This document shows positions 1 through 8,213 of a DNA stretch of 64,000 bases, piece after piece. Origin of the DNA: Arthrobacter pullicola. Lineage in GTDB: Bacteria > Actinomycetota > Actinomycetes > Actinomycetales > Micrococcaceae. The translations under genes were made by a program, and so were the position numbers. How positions within the stretch are numbered: the first letter of the stretch is position 1; each line of letters starts with the position of its first letter. The notes below the pieces were generated by a model, which ran no database searches, had not been told where the DNA came from, and saw only the letters and a program-made list of their open reading frames with translations. The stretch covers positions 1 through 64,000 of the forward strand of contig NZ_JACSQC010000004.1 in the NCBI RefSeq assembly GCF_014836875.1. Direction: 5' to 3'.

Positions 1-103
1 CGTCCAGGGATTCAATCCATTCCGCGGTTTCTTCCGGGTCACGATCCGGCAGCTGGCTGGTCAGCCCGCTGAGGATGGGGGACGTGTCTTCGCCTGCAGC
101 CAT
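1..103 (-). CDS. aceE: Pyruvate dehydrogenase E1 component, N-terminal fragment
   Basis: Only the first 34 codons lie in the window; the gene runs off the left edge. The reading frame from the ATG at 103-101 gives a start like MAAGEDTSPILSGL followed by DRDPEETAEWIESLD. That DP-ET--W--(S/A) pattern is the N-terminal signature of homodimeric AceE-type E1 subunits. These are thiamine-diphosphate enzymes that decarboxylate pyruvate for the lipoyl E2 subunit of the pyruvate dehydrogenase complex. A weak GAGG sits about 8 bases before the ATG. The identification rests on the N-terminal motif alone; the catalytic domain is not visible. It is on the same strand as uraH/uraD but 116 bases downstream of uraH, so it is probably transcribed separately. 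Confidence 0.8.
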   Translation of the reverse strand, partial: MAAGEDTSPILSGLTSQLPDRDPEETAEWIESLD

Positions 104-218
104 TGCAGCCTCGTTTCATCGTTAAAAAGAGCAGAAGGAATTGAAGAATGTGGCAGGGAAGCCACGGTGGGAGTGGGCCTGCAGTGCAAGGGTGTGTCTG
201 CAGTGCGGGGACCGGTGG

Positions 219-560
219 TCAGCTGCCGCGGTAGCTGGAGAAGGAATACGGACTCAGCAGCAGCGGGACATGATAGTGGGCCTGGCCGCCGTCAACGTCG
301 AAGGTGAGCAGGACTTCGGGGAAGAACTCCGGGGTATCCAGCCGGGCAAAGTACCCTGCGGTGGTGAATTCCAAGCGGTAGGTGCCGGAGGGCAGCGCCT
401 CGGGGCCAAGATTCTTGACGCGTCCGTCGGCATCCGTCTCGGAGGTGGCCAGCTGGGACCAGGTGCCGTCTTTGAGTGAGCTCAGGCGGACGGGTATCCC
501 GGCGGCGGGTTTTCCTGCCGCGGTGTCCAGGACGTGCGTGGTGATGTGCGAGGTTGTCAC
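219..560 (-). CDS. uraH: 5-hydroxyisourate hydrolase
   Basis: 113 residues, the normal size for the transthyretin-like hydrolase that opens the ring of 5-hydroxyisourate to OHCU, the second step from urate to allantoin. The family signatures are present: SHITTHVLD at the N-terminus carrying the active-site His, a central arginine region (GIPVRL), and the diagnostic C-terminal tetrapeptide YRGS. No signal peptide is seen, so the protein is cytoplasmic. It overlaps the end of uraD by four bases (ATGA at 557-560), so the two are almost certainly co-transcribed and translationally coupled. The urate oxidase that would supply the substrate is not in the window. Confidence 0.95.
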   Translation of the reverse strand: MTTSHITTHVLDTAAGKPAAGIPVRLSSLKDGTWSQLATSETDADGRVKNLGPEALPSGTYRLEFTTAGYFARLDTPEFFPEVLLTFDVDGGQAHYHVPLLLSPYSFSSYRGS

Positions 561-1054
561 GGGGTGATCATTCCTTCCAGCCGGTGGACTGCGATTTGGC
601 GCAGCTGCTGCTGCACAATGTTCTCTTCTTCGGCAGCGGGCAGGGTGATCCGCTCCTGGAGCGCCTCGAGGACCTCTTCTTTGGTGCGCCCGGCGGCACG
701 GATCAGGAAGACCCGTCCAAATTTCTCCTCATAGCGGCGGTTTCCCTCGGCCAGGGCGGCAGTCACCGTCTCCGGTGCAGTACCCAGCCCGGCTTGTTCC
801 TGCCTGGACCATTGGGCTTCGGCATTCTCACCTGCGGCACGCTCACCTATCCGGGGGTGATGGGCCAGGGCTGCCTCGACCTCGCCGGAGGTCAGGGGGG
901 CAGCGGCGTTCCCGGCGAAACGCAGCAGGTCGCTGGTGGAGGCAAAAGGCCGCCCGTCAGCGATCTGCCCGGCCCAGCGCGGAACGTCAAGGCAGGGGAG
1001 GAGTGCGGCAGTAGCCTCCGCGCGGCTGGCCTCATTGAAGTCGTGGAGCTGCAT
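557..1054 (-). CDS. uraD: OHCU decarboxylase
   Basis: 165 residues. Decarboxylates 2-oxo-4-hydroxy-4-carboxy-5-ureidoimidazoline to S-allantoin, the step after UraH. The HPRIGE motif with the catalytic histidine (about residue 66) and the C-terminal stretch FGRVFLIRAAGRT are characteristic of the family. The ATG at 1054 is preceded by AAGGAC at a good distance, supporting this start. First gene of the uraD-uraH pair. The 277-base region upstream has an AT-rich patch with a palindrome (separate entry) that could bind a purine-catabolism regulator; no regulator gene is adjacent. Confidence 0.95.
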   Translation of the reverse strand: MQLHDFNEASRAEATAALLPCLDVPRWAGQIADGRPFASTSDLLRFAGNAAAPLTSGEVEAALAHHPRIGERAAGENAEAQWSRQEQAGLGTAPETVTAALAEGNRRYEEKFGRVFLIRAAGRTKEEVLEALQERITLPAAEEENIVQQQLRQIAVHRLEGMITP

Positions 1055-1128
1055 TGACGTCCTTTGGGGTTGTTCGGAGGGCTGCGGGGAAGCCTGTTCT
1101 CAGCCGGTCCCGCTAAATTTCATAAGGC

Positions 1129-1142
1129 GGAATAAATATTCC
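1129..1142. promoter_or_regulatory. Palindrome upstream of uraD-uraH, candidate operator
   Basis: The perfect palindrome GGAATAAATATTCC lies 75-88 bases upstream of the uraD start, in an AT-rich island (about 1114-1155) within otherwise GC-rich DNA. The symmetry and the GGAAT/ATTCC arms resemble sites bound by IclR-family regulators such as AllR-type repressors of purine catabolism. The link is by analogy; no regulator gene is adjacent. Nothing else is evident in 1055-1331. Confidence 0.4.
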
Positions 1143-1331
1143 ATTGTGTGTAATAGTGAAACCCATGCCCTTGGACGTGTCAATTCTTTGGATCCGCATT
1201 GCGCGCAATCCTGCGAAGCGGCGCACAACCGCGTACAACCCTGCCCAGGCCGGTCCTGTGCAGGTCAATCCTGCGCCGGAACGGTCCTTCCGGCCAGTCT
1301 GGTGTACCGGGCCATAATGCAGTTCAGCTGA

Positions 1332-2360
1332 TCAGTGCCGCCGGTGGTCCTGAGGGGACAGCCGCGGGCCATAGGCCTGTTTGCGGAAACCGGTGAATCC
1401 GATCAGCCGGACTACGCGCTGCCGGTGCCCGCGCCACGGTTCGAGCAGCTCCAGCATCCCGGCGTCGTCGGTCCGCTGGCCGGTCAAAGCAGCACCAACA
1501 TACGCGGCGAGGTGAAAGTCCCCGACAGATACGTCGTCGGGGGAGCCGTGCGTGCGCTGCAGGATTTCGGCAGCACTCCACGGGCCTATGCCGGGAACGG
1601 ACTGCAGTTTCGCGGACACCTCCGGCCCCAGCGGCTGCGCGGCCAGGCGTTCCAGCCCCGACGCCGCGGAGCAGGCACGCAGAACGGTCCGGGAACGGGA
1701 GGAGTCGACGCCGGCACGGTGCCAGTCCCAGCTTGGAACTTTCCGCCAGCCCGCGGCATCCGGCGCGACCATTAATCCGGCAGGCGCAGGTCCCGGAGCG
1801 CGGTCGCCAAAGCGCTGAACCAGATAGCGCCAGGCATGAGTGGCCTCCATGACGGTTACCTTCTGTTCCAGCACCACGGGGACCAGCGACTCAATGACCC
1901 GCCCGGTACTGGGCAGCCGGATACCGGGGTGCCGCCGTCGTGCGTCCTGCAGGCCGGGCGGCAGGGTAGCCAGGAAACCGGGATCGTCGAACGCGCTCCA
2001 GTCATCGAATTCGCCCAGCAGGGCAGGAACTGTTTCCAGCGCCTCTGCAGCGCCGGGCCCCCAGGCGTGCGCCGCAACACGGACCCGGGCCAGGAGGGGC
2101 CCCGCCTGCTGCACCAGCCGCAGCGTCACCGGACCCGACGGCATACGGAACGCCAGCCAGGCCTCGCCCGCCGAGATGCGGACGGTCGGGTCACCGCGCC
2201 CGTGGGCCACCACACGCAGGGTGCCGGCAAGGTCCAGTGGGCGGGAAAACTCATACTCTGCGCTGAGGGCTTTGGCCGTACCGGGGACAGGGGCCGCTGC
2301 GGACCGGAAAGGAACGGGGCCCCTTCGGCCTGCTGAGGCAGCTGCGGTACCGGAGGACAT
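1332..2360 (-). CDS. DNA-3-methyladenine glycosylase, AlkA/HhH-GPD type
   Basis: 342 residues. The C-terminal two thirds match the HhH-GPD base-excision fold: a helix-hairpin-helix at about residues 252-268 (SVPGIGPWSAAEI) and the catalytic aspartate at about 281 in DVSVGDFHLAAYVG. The first 130 residues resemble the AlkA-type N-terminal domain. Expected role: excision of alkylated purines, leaving an abasic site. The ATG at 2360 is the only methionine giving this N-terminus; the first 30 residues are low-complexity and may be dispensable. The gene is divergent from cbs, with 145 bases between them. A specialised substrate cannot be excluded, so no symbol is given. Confidence 0.85.
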   Translation of the reverse strand: MSSGTAAASAGRRGPVPFRSAAAPVPGTAKALSAEYEFSRPLDLAGTLRVVAHGRGDPTVRISAGEAWLAFRMPSGPVTLRLVQQAGPLLARVRVAAHAWGPGAAEALETVPALLGEFDDWSAFDDPGFLATLPPGLQDARRRHPGIRLPSTGRVIESLVPVVLEQKVTVMEATHAWRYLVQRFGDRAPGPAPAGLMVAPDAAGWRKVPSWDWHRAGVDSSRSRTVLRACSAASGLERLAAQPLGPEVSAKLQSVPGIGPWSAAEILQRTHGSPDDVSVGDFHLAAYVGAALTGQRTDDAGMLELLEPWRGHRQRVVRLIGFTGFRKQAYGPRLSPQDHRRH

Positions 2361-2492
2361 GCAACCATGCTCGCACGGTCTGGAACTGCTTTTCTGTTCC
2401 CCGGCAACCGGCGGCGGGATGGCCGCACGCCAGAGAGCAGTTCGTTTACTACGCCGTGTTCAGCGCCACCTGATCCGGACAGGCTTAGCCAG

Positions 2493-2506
2493 TAACGTGG
2501 TGCCCA
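2493..2506 (+). promoter_or_regulatory. Leaderless promoter of cbs
   Basis: TAACGT at 2493-2498 is a good -10 box (TANNNT). Seven bases later comes the ATG at 2506, with no Shine-Dalgarno sequence, so transcription probably starts at or next to the A of the start codon. Confidence 0.5.
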
Positions 2507-3885
2507 TGAAGTATGCCAACACTGTCCTGGACCTGATCGGCAACACCCCGCTGGTGAAACTCCACCACGTCACCGAAGGCATCGAAGCCACGGTGCTGGT
2601 AAAGCTGGAGTACCTCAATCCCGGCGGATCCATCAAGGACCGCATCGCTGTCCGGATGATCGAAACCGCGGAAGCAGAGGGCAAACTCAAGCCCGGCGGA
2701 ACCGTGATCGAACCGACCAGCGGCAACACCGGCGTCGGCCTGGCCCTGGTGGCCCAGCAAAAGGGCTACAAATGCATCTTCGTGACCCCGGACAAGGTTG
2801 GGGTGGAGAAGCGCGACGTGCTCCGGGCCTACGGTGCCGAAGTGGTGGTCACCCCCACCTCCGTTGCACCGGACAGCCCTGATTCCTACTACGGTGTCTC
2901 CGACCGGCTGGTCCGGGAGATCGAGGGGGCCTACAAACCGGACCAGTTCTCCAACCCGGCAGCTCCGGCCAGCCACTACGAATCCACCGGCCCGGAGATC
3001 TGGAAGGACACCGACGGGCAGGTCACGCACTTCGTGGCAGGTGCGGGCACCGGCGGCACCATCACCGGCACCGGCCGCTACCTGAAGGAAGTCTCCGCTG
3101 ACCGTCCCTCCGGCCCGGTGCGGATCATCGCGGCCGACCCCGAAGGCTCGGTGTACTCCGGCGGCACCGGCCGCCCGTACTTCGTGGAGGGCGTCGGAGA
3201 GGACATGTGGCCGGGCAACTACGATCCGTCCGTTCCGGACGAGGTCATTGCGGTCAACGACGCCGAGTCCTTTGCCATGACCCGCCGGCTTGCCCGCGAG
3301 GAAGGCCTGCTGGTGGGCGGCTCCTCCGGCATGGCGGTGGTGGCCGCGCTGCAGGCCGCGAAGGACCTGGGGCCGGAAGACGTCGTCGTCATCCTGCTGC
3401 CGGACAGCGGCCGCGGCTACATGGGCAAGATCTTCAACGACGGCTGGATGAAGTCCTACGGCTTCCTCTCCGGGAACGAGGAGGAAGCCTCGGTCCGCGA
3501 TGTGCTGGCCACCAAGTCCGGGGCACTGCCGGACCTGGTCCACACGCACCCGGGCGAGACTGTGCTGGACGCCATCGGCATCCTCAACGAGTACGGAGTC
3601 TCCTACCTGCCGGTGCTGTCCCAGGAACCGCCGGTGGTCCTGGGCGAAGTTGCCGGTTCCGTGGATGAGCGTACCCTGACCGAGAAACTGTTCCGCGGGG
3701 AGGCCAAACCCACCGATCCGGTCAGCGCGCATCTGGGGGAGAAGCTGCCCCTCATCGGTGCAGGTGAATCCGTTGCCGCCGCCAGGGAACGGCTGCAGGA
3801 AAACGACGCCCTGATGGTGACCCAGGACGGGGCGCCCGTCGGAATCCTTACCCGCCACGATCTGCTGTCCTATCTCAGCGCCTAG
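2506..3885 (+). CDS. cbs: Cystathionine beta-synthase with CBS-domain tail
   Basis: 459 residues. PLP enzyme joining serine and homocysteine to cystathionine in reverse transsulfuration. Visible features: N-terminal LIGNTPLVKL, the PLP lysine K44 in GGSIKDRIA, the substrate loop TSGNTG at 71-76, the phosphate-binding glycine run AGAGTGGTITG, and two C-terminal CBS motifs from about residue 335 to the end. The CBS tail separates it from plain O-acetylserine sulfhydrylases (CysK) and suggests allosteric control by adenosyl ligands. The frame is open far upstream, but the M-KYANTVLDLIGNTP start is conserved and has a -10 box seven bases ahead. Followed after 51 bases by the gamma-synthase/lyase gene, so both steps sit together. 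Confidence 0.93.
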   Translation: MKYANTVLDLIGNTPLVKLHHVTEGIEATVLVKLEYLNPGGSIKDRIAVRMIETAEAEGKLKPGGTVIEPTSGNTGVGLALVAQQKGYKCIFVTPDKVGVEKRDVLRAYGAEVVVTPTSVAPDSPDSYYGVSDRLVREIEGAYKPDQFSNPAAPASHYESTGPEIWKDTDGQVTHFVAGAGTGGTITGTGRYLKEVSADRPSGPVRIIAADPEGSVYSGGTGRPYFVEGVGEDMWPGNYDPSVPDEVIAVNDAESFAMTRRLAREEGLLVGGSSGMAVVAALQAAKDLGPEDVVVILLPDSGRGYMGKIFNDGWMKSYGFLSGNEEEASVRDVLATKSGALPDLVHTHPGETVLDAIGILNEYGVSYLPVLSQEPPVVLGEVAGSVDERTLTEKLFRGEAKPTDPVSAHLGEKLPLIGAGESVAAARERLQENDALMVTQDGAPVGILTRHDLLSYLSA

Positions 3886-3936
3886 CCGCACCGGCTGCCG
3901 ACCCACACCGCCGCTACCGGCACCAGGAGGAAAACC

Positions 3937-5085
3937 ATGAGCACAGGCTTTAACACGCGAGCAATCCATGCCGGGCAGTCCCCGGACCCCACCACCGGAG
4001 CCGTGATCCCGGCGCTCTACCAGAGCACCACCTACGCCCAGGACGGGATCGGCGGGCTGCGCAACGGCTATGAGTACGGCCGCGGCACCAACCCCACCCG
4101 GGATGCGCTGCAGGAACAGCTGGCGGCGCTGGAAGGCGGACGCCACGCGTTTTCCTTCAGTTCCGGCCTCGCCGCCGAGGACTCCCTGATCCGCGCACTG
4201 CTGGTTCCCGGCGACCACGTTGTCCTCGGCAACGATGCCTACGGCGGCACCTACCGGCTGATCAACCGGGTCCTTTCGCCCTGGGGCATCACCAACGCGG
4301 CAGTTGATATGTCCGACGCCGCCGCGCTTCAGTCAGCGATCGCCGGCGGAAACACCAAAATGGTCTGGCTCGAAACACCGTCCAACCCGATGATGAAGAT
4401 CTCCGATATTTCCGCCATCGCGCAGGCCGCACACGACGCCGGGGCCCTGCTGGTGGTCGACAACACCTTCGCCTCGCCCTATCTGCAGCAGCCGCTGGCC
4501 CTCGGCGCCGACATCGTGGTGCACTCCACCACCAAGTACATCGGCGGACACTCCGACGCCGTGGGCGGCGCGGTGATCCTGAACGACGACGCCGCCGCGG
4601 AGAAGATCGGCTTCATCCAGTTCGCTGTCGGTGCAGTTTCGGCACCGATGGAAGCCTGGCTGACCACGCGCGGACTCAAGACCCTCGGTGTTCGCATGGA
4701 CCGCCATTCCGCCAACGCCATGGCCGTGGCCACCTGGCTGCTGGACCAGCCCGCCGTGGAATCGGTGCTGTACCCGGGTCTGGCAGACCATCCCGGACAC
4801 GAACTGGCCAAGGCCCAGATGAAGGACTTCGGCGGTATGGTCTCCGTGTCCTTCAAGGGCGGGGAAGCAGCCGCCCGCAAGGTCGCCGAATCCACCAAGG
4901 TCTTCACCCTGGCCGAATCCCTGGGCGGAGTGGAATCGCTGATGAACTATCCGGCGGAAATGACCCATGCCTCTGTCAAGGGCACCGAACTGGCCGTGCC
5001 GGAGAACCTGCTGCGGCTTTCGGTGGGGATCGAGGACCTTGAGGACCTCATTGCAGACCTGGACCAGGCTCTGGGCCAGCTCTAG
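3937..5085 (+). CDS. metB: Cystathionine gamma-synthase or gamma-lyase
   Basis: 382 residues, Cys/Met-metabolism PLP family. Shows the N-terminal TRAIHAGQ motif, the YGRGTNPTRD phosphate/cofactor loop, the PLP-binding lysine at residue 200 in STTKYIGGHSD, and the C-terminal LLRLSVGIEDLEDL. The ATG has a strong AGGAGG seven bases upstream. It lies 51 bases after cbs, and a perfect hairpin follows, so cbs-metB forms a two-gene unit. Synthases and lyases of this family are hard to separate by sequence. Pairing with cbs argues for a role in interconverting cystathionine and cysteine, so lyase activity is as likely as synthase; the symbol follows the usual annotation. Confidence 0.85.
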   Translation: MSTGFNTRAIHAGQSPDPTTGAVIPALYQSTTYAQDGIGGLRNGYEYGRGTNPTRDALQEQLAALEGGRHAFSFSSGLAAEDSLIRALLVPGDHVVLGNDAYGGTYRLINRVLSPWGITNAAVDMSDAAALQSAIAGGNTKMVWLETPSNPMMKISDISAIAQAAHDAGALLVVDNTFASPYLQQPLALGADIVVHSTTKYIGGHSDAVGGAVILNDDAAAEKIGFIQFAVGAVSAPMEAWLTTRGLKTLGVRMDRHSANAMAVATWLLDQPAVESVLYPGLADHPGHELAKAQMKDFGGMVSVSFKGGEAAARKVAESTKVFTLAESLGGVESLMNYPAEMTHASVKGTELAVPENLLRLSVGIEDLEDLIADLDQALGQL

Positions 5086-5105
5086 GACTCAGCTCCCGGA
5101 GCTAT

Positions 5106-5149
5106 GCAAAGGGCCCGCCGGTCCGGACACGGACCGGCGGGCCCTTTGC
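5106..5149 (+). terminator. Hairpin terminator after cbs-metB
   Basis: Perfect 19-bp stem: 5106-5124 pairs with 5131-5149 around the loop GGACAC. No long T run follows, as is common in high-GC actinobacteria. It can act in both directions and also lies beyond the end of the minus-strand gene at 5217. Confidence 0.8.
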
Positions 5150-5216
5150 GCTTACCAGGGGGCGGTCTGGCTCCGGCAGTAAACGCGGCCGTGGACTCCC
5201 GGTGCCGGGCGGCGCC

Positions 5217-5627
5217 TCAGCGCCGGCCGGTAAGCCGGCGCTTGCGGACCTTTGGATCTTTGCTGGCAAAGTAGCGGCTGCTGGGCGGCAGCCACAGCAG
5301 CGCGGCACAGGCCAGCAGCAGCACACCCAGGGCCATCAGTGACGGGCCGCGGAACAGCAGCGGAACTCCGGCGATCACGCCCAGCGTGGTCAGGGTTTCC
5401 CGGCTGCTGCGCTTGCCATGGCGGAGCCGGAGGGCATAGAACGCGGTCAGTAATCCCAGGGCGACGCCGAGGACGCCGAGGGTCAGCAGCCCCTGGCTGT
5501 CCTGCCGCTGGGTCTGGGCCGTGAACAGAAACGAGCCGCCGGCCAGGATCAGGACTGCGGCGGATACCAGCCACGCCAGGAACGCGAGCCGCATGCTCCC
5601 GGGCATCGGCATTTTGGAACTGCTCAA
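5217..5627 (-). CDS. Small integral membrane protein of unknown function
   Basis: 136 residues. Hydropathy by eye suggests four membrane segments (about 12-33, 46-66, 80-92 and 95-112) and a very basic C-terminal tail (DPKVRKRRLTGRR) that should lie in the cytoplasm. I do not recognise the family. The start is a TTG at 5627, chosen because a strong AAGGAGAC lies five bases before it; the next in-frame ATG (five codons in) has no such site. The tail basicity could mean contact with lipid head groups or nucleic acid, but that is speculation. Confidence 0.75.
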   Translation of the reverse strand: MSSSKMPMPGSMRLAFLAWLVSAAVLILAGGSFLFTAQTQRQDSQGLLTLGVLGVALGLLTAFYALRLRHGKRSSRETLTTLGVIAGVPLLFRGPSLMALGVLLLACAALLWLPPSSRYFASKDPKVRKRRLTGRR

Positions 5628-5870
5628 GTAGGTCTCCTTATATAGCGTCGGCTCCGCTTCGCGGCACGGGTTCCGCCCGCTGAGTCCCGCGCAGTTCTAA
5701 CGGTATCCCTACGCTGCCGCGGGTATGGACAACGGAGCCTGGCCGGCAGTGAAGTGAATCCCGGGAACTACCCGGTTAATTTAGGCCGGTTCAGCGTCGC
5801 TGGGGTGTCCGCGCCGGTAGAGTGACCCTCGCTCGCACGCCCCACGGCGGCGGTGCAGGAGGGACTGCTG

Positions 5871-7157
5871 ATGGCTTGGGTTCTGCGTTCGCGGGTGGCT
5901 GCCGCTGCTCTTGTGCTTGGTGCGGGCGCAGCTGCCGCAGGCCTGTTCTTCCTGGCGATGGACCTGGCCCCGCGGGACGGACTGGACTTCGCGGTCTACG
6001 TGGCCGGGGGACAGAGCGTCATTGATGCCAGCGGGGAGCTGTATTCGGTGAGCGTCCCGAACGGTGCCAACCCGGGCCTGATGTTCACCTATCCGCCCGC
6101 CGCGGCCCTGCTGTTCGTGCTCTTTGCGCCGTTCGGCCCGAAGACCGGTGCTGACATCTTCTTCGGAATCTCCCTGGTCCTCACCGCGCTGACAGCCTTG
6201 TGGCTGGTGGGCCGCTTCAGCGGGAAACACAGTGCCAAGGCTGTCCTGCGGGATTTCTGGCTGCGCCCGGCAGCGGTGCTGGGCTTTGGGCTCGTGGCAG
6301 CGCTGGGCCCGTGGCGGGAAACCCTGGCCTTCGGTCAAATCAACATTCTCCTGTTTGCCATGGTGATGCTGGATTTCCTGGAGCGCCGCCCCGGCTGGCC
6401 GCGCGGCCTGCTCACCGGAGTGGCCGCTGGTATCAAGCTGACGCCGCTGGCGTTCGCCTTCTACTTCCTGGTCCGCGGGGACTGGCGCGGACTGCGGAAC
6501 ATGGCTTTTGGTTTTCTCGCCGCGTTCGGCCTCGGTTTCCTCATCCTGCCGCGGGAGTCCAAAATCTACTGGGGCGAACTGCTCCCGGACACCTCGCGGG
6601 TCGGTGGAGGAGCGTACGTGGACAACCTCTCCCTCCGCGGAGCACTGCTGCACTTCCTGGGTCCGCAGGCCGAGGTGACGCCGTACTGGCTGCTGCTGAG
6701 CCTGGCAGCGGCTGCGGCTGCCGCCGTCGTCATCCGGTTGGCTGCCCTCGCCGGATCGGACCTGCTGGCACTTGCCGCGGCGGCGCTGCTGATGCTGCTG
6801 ATATCGCCGGTCTCCTGGTCCCACCACTGGGTCTGGGTGGCATTGTTCCTCCCGCTCATTGGTGCAGGGCTGTTCGGCCTGCCGCCTGCCCGGCACGGTC
6901 TGCGGATCACCGGCTGGGTGCTGCTCTGTATCTCCACGGCCGTGTTTTACTTTTCGCCCAAGACCCTGGCCCTGACCTTTGGTGCGCAGGACCTGAATGC
7001 CCAGGAACCCGTGCTGTGGCTGATGATTTCCAGCGCCGGCGTCTTCTGCGGGGCCGGGATGCTCGCCTGGTGGTTTGCCCTGCTCTGGCCGGGCCGGCCC
7101 AAGGGATGGTGGCGCACCACGCATGTTCCGGACCGCGTCCTGCTGCAACCGTCCTAG
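5871..7157 (+). CDS. GT87-family polyprenyl-phosphate mannosyltransferase
   Basis: 428 residues and about ten transmembrane helices. The layout of an N-terminal helix, an extracytoplasmic loop with DFAVYVAGG...SGELYS, then TYPPAAALLFVLFAPF matches the GT87 (DUF2029) family of GT-C glycosyltransferases. In actinobacteria these add mannose from polyprenyl-phosphate-mannose to PIMs or lipoglycans (PimE-like). The SWSHHWVW motif near residue 318 is typical. The start is the ATG at 5871, with GGAGGG eight bases upstream; an in-frame GTG at 5853 lacks a comparable site. The stop codon TAG (7155-7157) is also the first half of the -10 box of the next gene. Confidence 0.8.
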   Translation: MAWVLRSRVAAAALVLGAGAAAAGLFFLAMDLAPRDGLDFAVYVAGGQSVIDASGELYSVSVPNGANPGLMFTYPPAAALLFVLFAPFGPKTGADIFFGISLVLTALTALWLVGRFSGKHSAKAVLRDFWLRPAAVLGFGLVAALGPWRETLAFGQINILLFAMVMLDFLERRPGWPRGLLTGVAAGIKLTPLAFAFYFLVRGDWRGLRNMAFGFLAAFGLGFLILPRESKIYWGELLPDTSRVGGGAYVDNLSLRGALLHFLGPQAEVTPYWLLLSLAAAAAAAVVIRLAALAGSDLLALAAAALLMLLISPVSWSHHWVWVALFLPLIGAGLFGLPPARHGLRITGWVLLCISTAVFYFSPKTLALTFGAQDLNAQEPVLWLMISSAGVFCGAGMLAWWFALLWPGRPKGWWRTTHVPDRVLLQPS

Positions 7158-7168
7158 ACTGATGCCCA
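7155..7168 (+). promoter_or_regulatory. Leaderless promoter of the MOSC gene inside the upstream stop codon
   Basis: TAGACT at 7155-7160 is a -10 box seven bases before the ATG at 7168. Its first three bases are the stop codon of the mannosyltransferase gene. Confidence 0.5.
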
Positions 7169-7821
7169 TGAGCCCCGGAACCCTGCTGGCCGCCTGCCGG
7201 CTCCACGCACTGCTGCCCACCACTGACGCCACGGGCGTGACTGCCATTGACAAGCGTGCCGCCGAGGGGCCGGTTCAGGTCCACGCCCTGGGCCTGACCG
7301 CGGATCTGCAGGCGGACCGCAAGCATCACGGCGGAGAATCCAAGGCCGTGTACGCCTATTCGCAGGAAGACGCCGCGTACTGGGAAGCGGAACTCGGGGA
7401 AGCGGTTCCGCCGGGGCGCTTCGGTGAAAATCTGCGGGTCACAGGGGTGGACGCTTCCGGGGCCGTCGTGGGAGAGCGCTGGCAGATCGGGGACACCGTC
7501 GTCCTGGAGGTCACCTGCCCGCGGACACCGTGCCGGAATTTCGCGCAGTACATGAACCAGCCCCGCTGGGTGGCCCGGTTCGCCGCCGCTGGAAGGCTGG
7601 GAACCTACCTGCGGGTGATCAAGCGCGGCACCATTGAGGCAGGGGACACGATCAACGTCATCCACCGGCCCGAACACGGGGTGACCGTCGCCGACATTTT
7701 CACCGGCCCCACACCCCGGCAGCGGGAACTGCTGCAGGAAGCCGGTGCCGCGGGGGCCTATCTCTCACCGGAGATCCGGAAGGTGCTGGCGCGCAAGCCG
7801 GCGGTCCCGGCCGCCGGGTAA
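7168..7821 (+). CDS. MOSC-domain protein
   Basis: 217 residues. Resembles the stand-alone MOSC (molybdenum cofactor sulfurase C-terminal) proteins of the YiiM type: GLTADLQADRKHHGG, VYAYSQEDAAYWEAELG, PPGRFGENL and the conserved cysteine in CPRTPCRNFAQYM. Family members bind the molybdenum cofactor and act in sulfur transfer or reduction of N-hydroxylated bases; which applies here cannot be told. The start is taken at 7168 because of the -10 box seven bases ahead; an ATG two codons upstream (7162) is the alternative. The gene follows the mannosyltransferase without any gap for a separate promoter, but the functions are unrelated. Confidence 0.85.
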   Translation: MSPGTLLAACRLHALLPTTDATGVTAIDKRAAEGPVQVHALGLTADLQADRKHHGGESKAVYAYSQEDAAYWEAELGEAVPPGRFGENLRVTGVDASGAVVGERWQIGDTVVLEVTCPRTPCRNFAQYMNQPRWVARFAAAGRLGTYLRVIKRGTIEAGDTINVIHRPEHGVTVADIFTGPTPRQRELLQEAGAAGAYLSPEIRKVLARKPAVPAAG

Positions 7822-8213
7822 AAGGCCAGCGGGGGAGCCGTGCCTGGAGGGGCAACCCCCGTCAATCCGGGGATTCCGCGCCCTGTGCCGGACCTCACGG
7901 TACTTCCGGCTGGTCCTGGGGCCGGGATGCCGTACACTTGAAGAGTCCCCCACTCCGGTATTCCCTGTTTTTCCTGCGGGCAAAGTTCCTGCAGGTATAC
8001 GTTGTGTTGGGGCCCGCATTTCAAATGCGGGCAGATTCATCTCCTGGGAGCGCCGGCAAAGAAATCGTCATACCGAGCTGAAGTCGCAATCCAGTGACAC
8101 CGGCCCACAGCTGTGACGGAGAGTCCTGCCTGGGATTGCAACAGTGCCCGGACTTATGTACCCGCAGCCGCAAAGACCGGCTGCCCGGCCCCACTGATGA
8201 GGATATATTTCCC
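7822..8213 (+). promoter_or_regulatory. Long leader and promoter region of the DEAD-box helicase gene
   Basis: 392 bases without a convincing gene. A -10-like TACACT lies at 7933-7938, which would give an mRNA leader of about 270 bases. The leader contains the strong hairpin at 8012-8032. Separately, CAATCC near 8088 could pair with GGATTG near 8133. Long structured leaders are known for cold-inducible RNA helicase genes, so autoregulation or a temperature response is plausible but unproven. Confidence 0.4.
8012..8032 (+). repeat. Perfect inverted repeat in the helicase leader
   Basis: GCCCGCATTT (8012-8021), a single C, then AAATGCGGGC (8023-8032). As RNA it would form about an eight-pair stem with a five-base loop. 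It lies some 180 bases before the GTG start of the helicase and has no T run, so it is more likely a regulatory or stabilising hairpin, or a protein site, than a terminator. Confidence 0.6.

Noticed and set aside
1840-2505. A 222-codon N-terminal extension of cbs
   Set aside because: It overlaps the convincing AlkA-like gene in antisense and has no similarity; the conserved start with its -10 box is at 2506.
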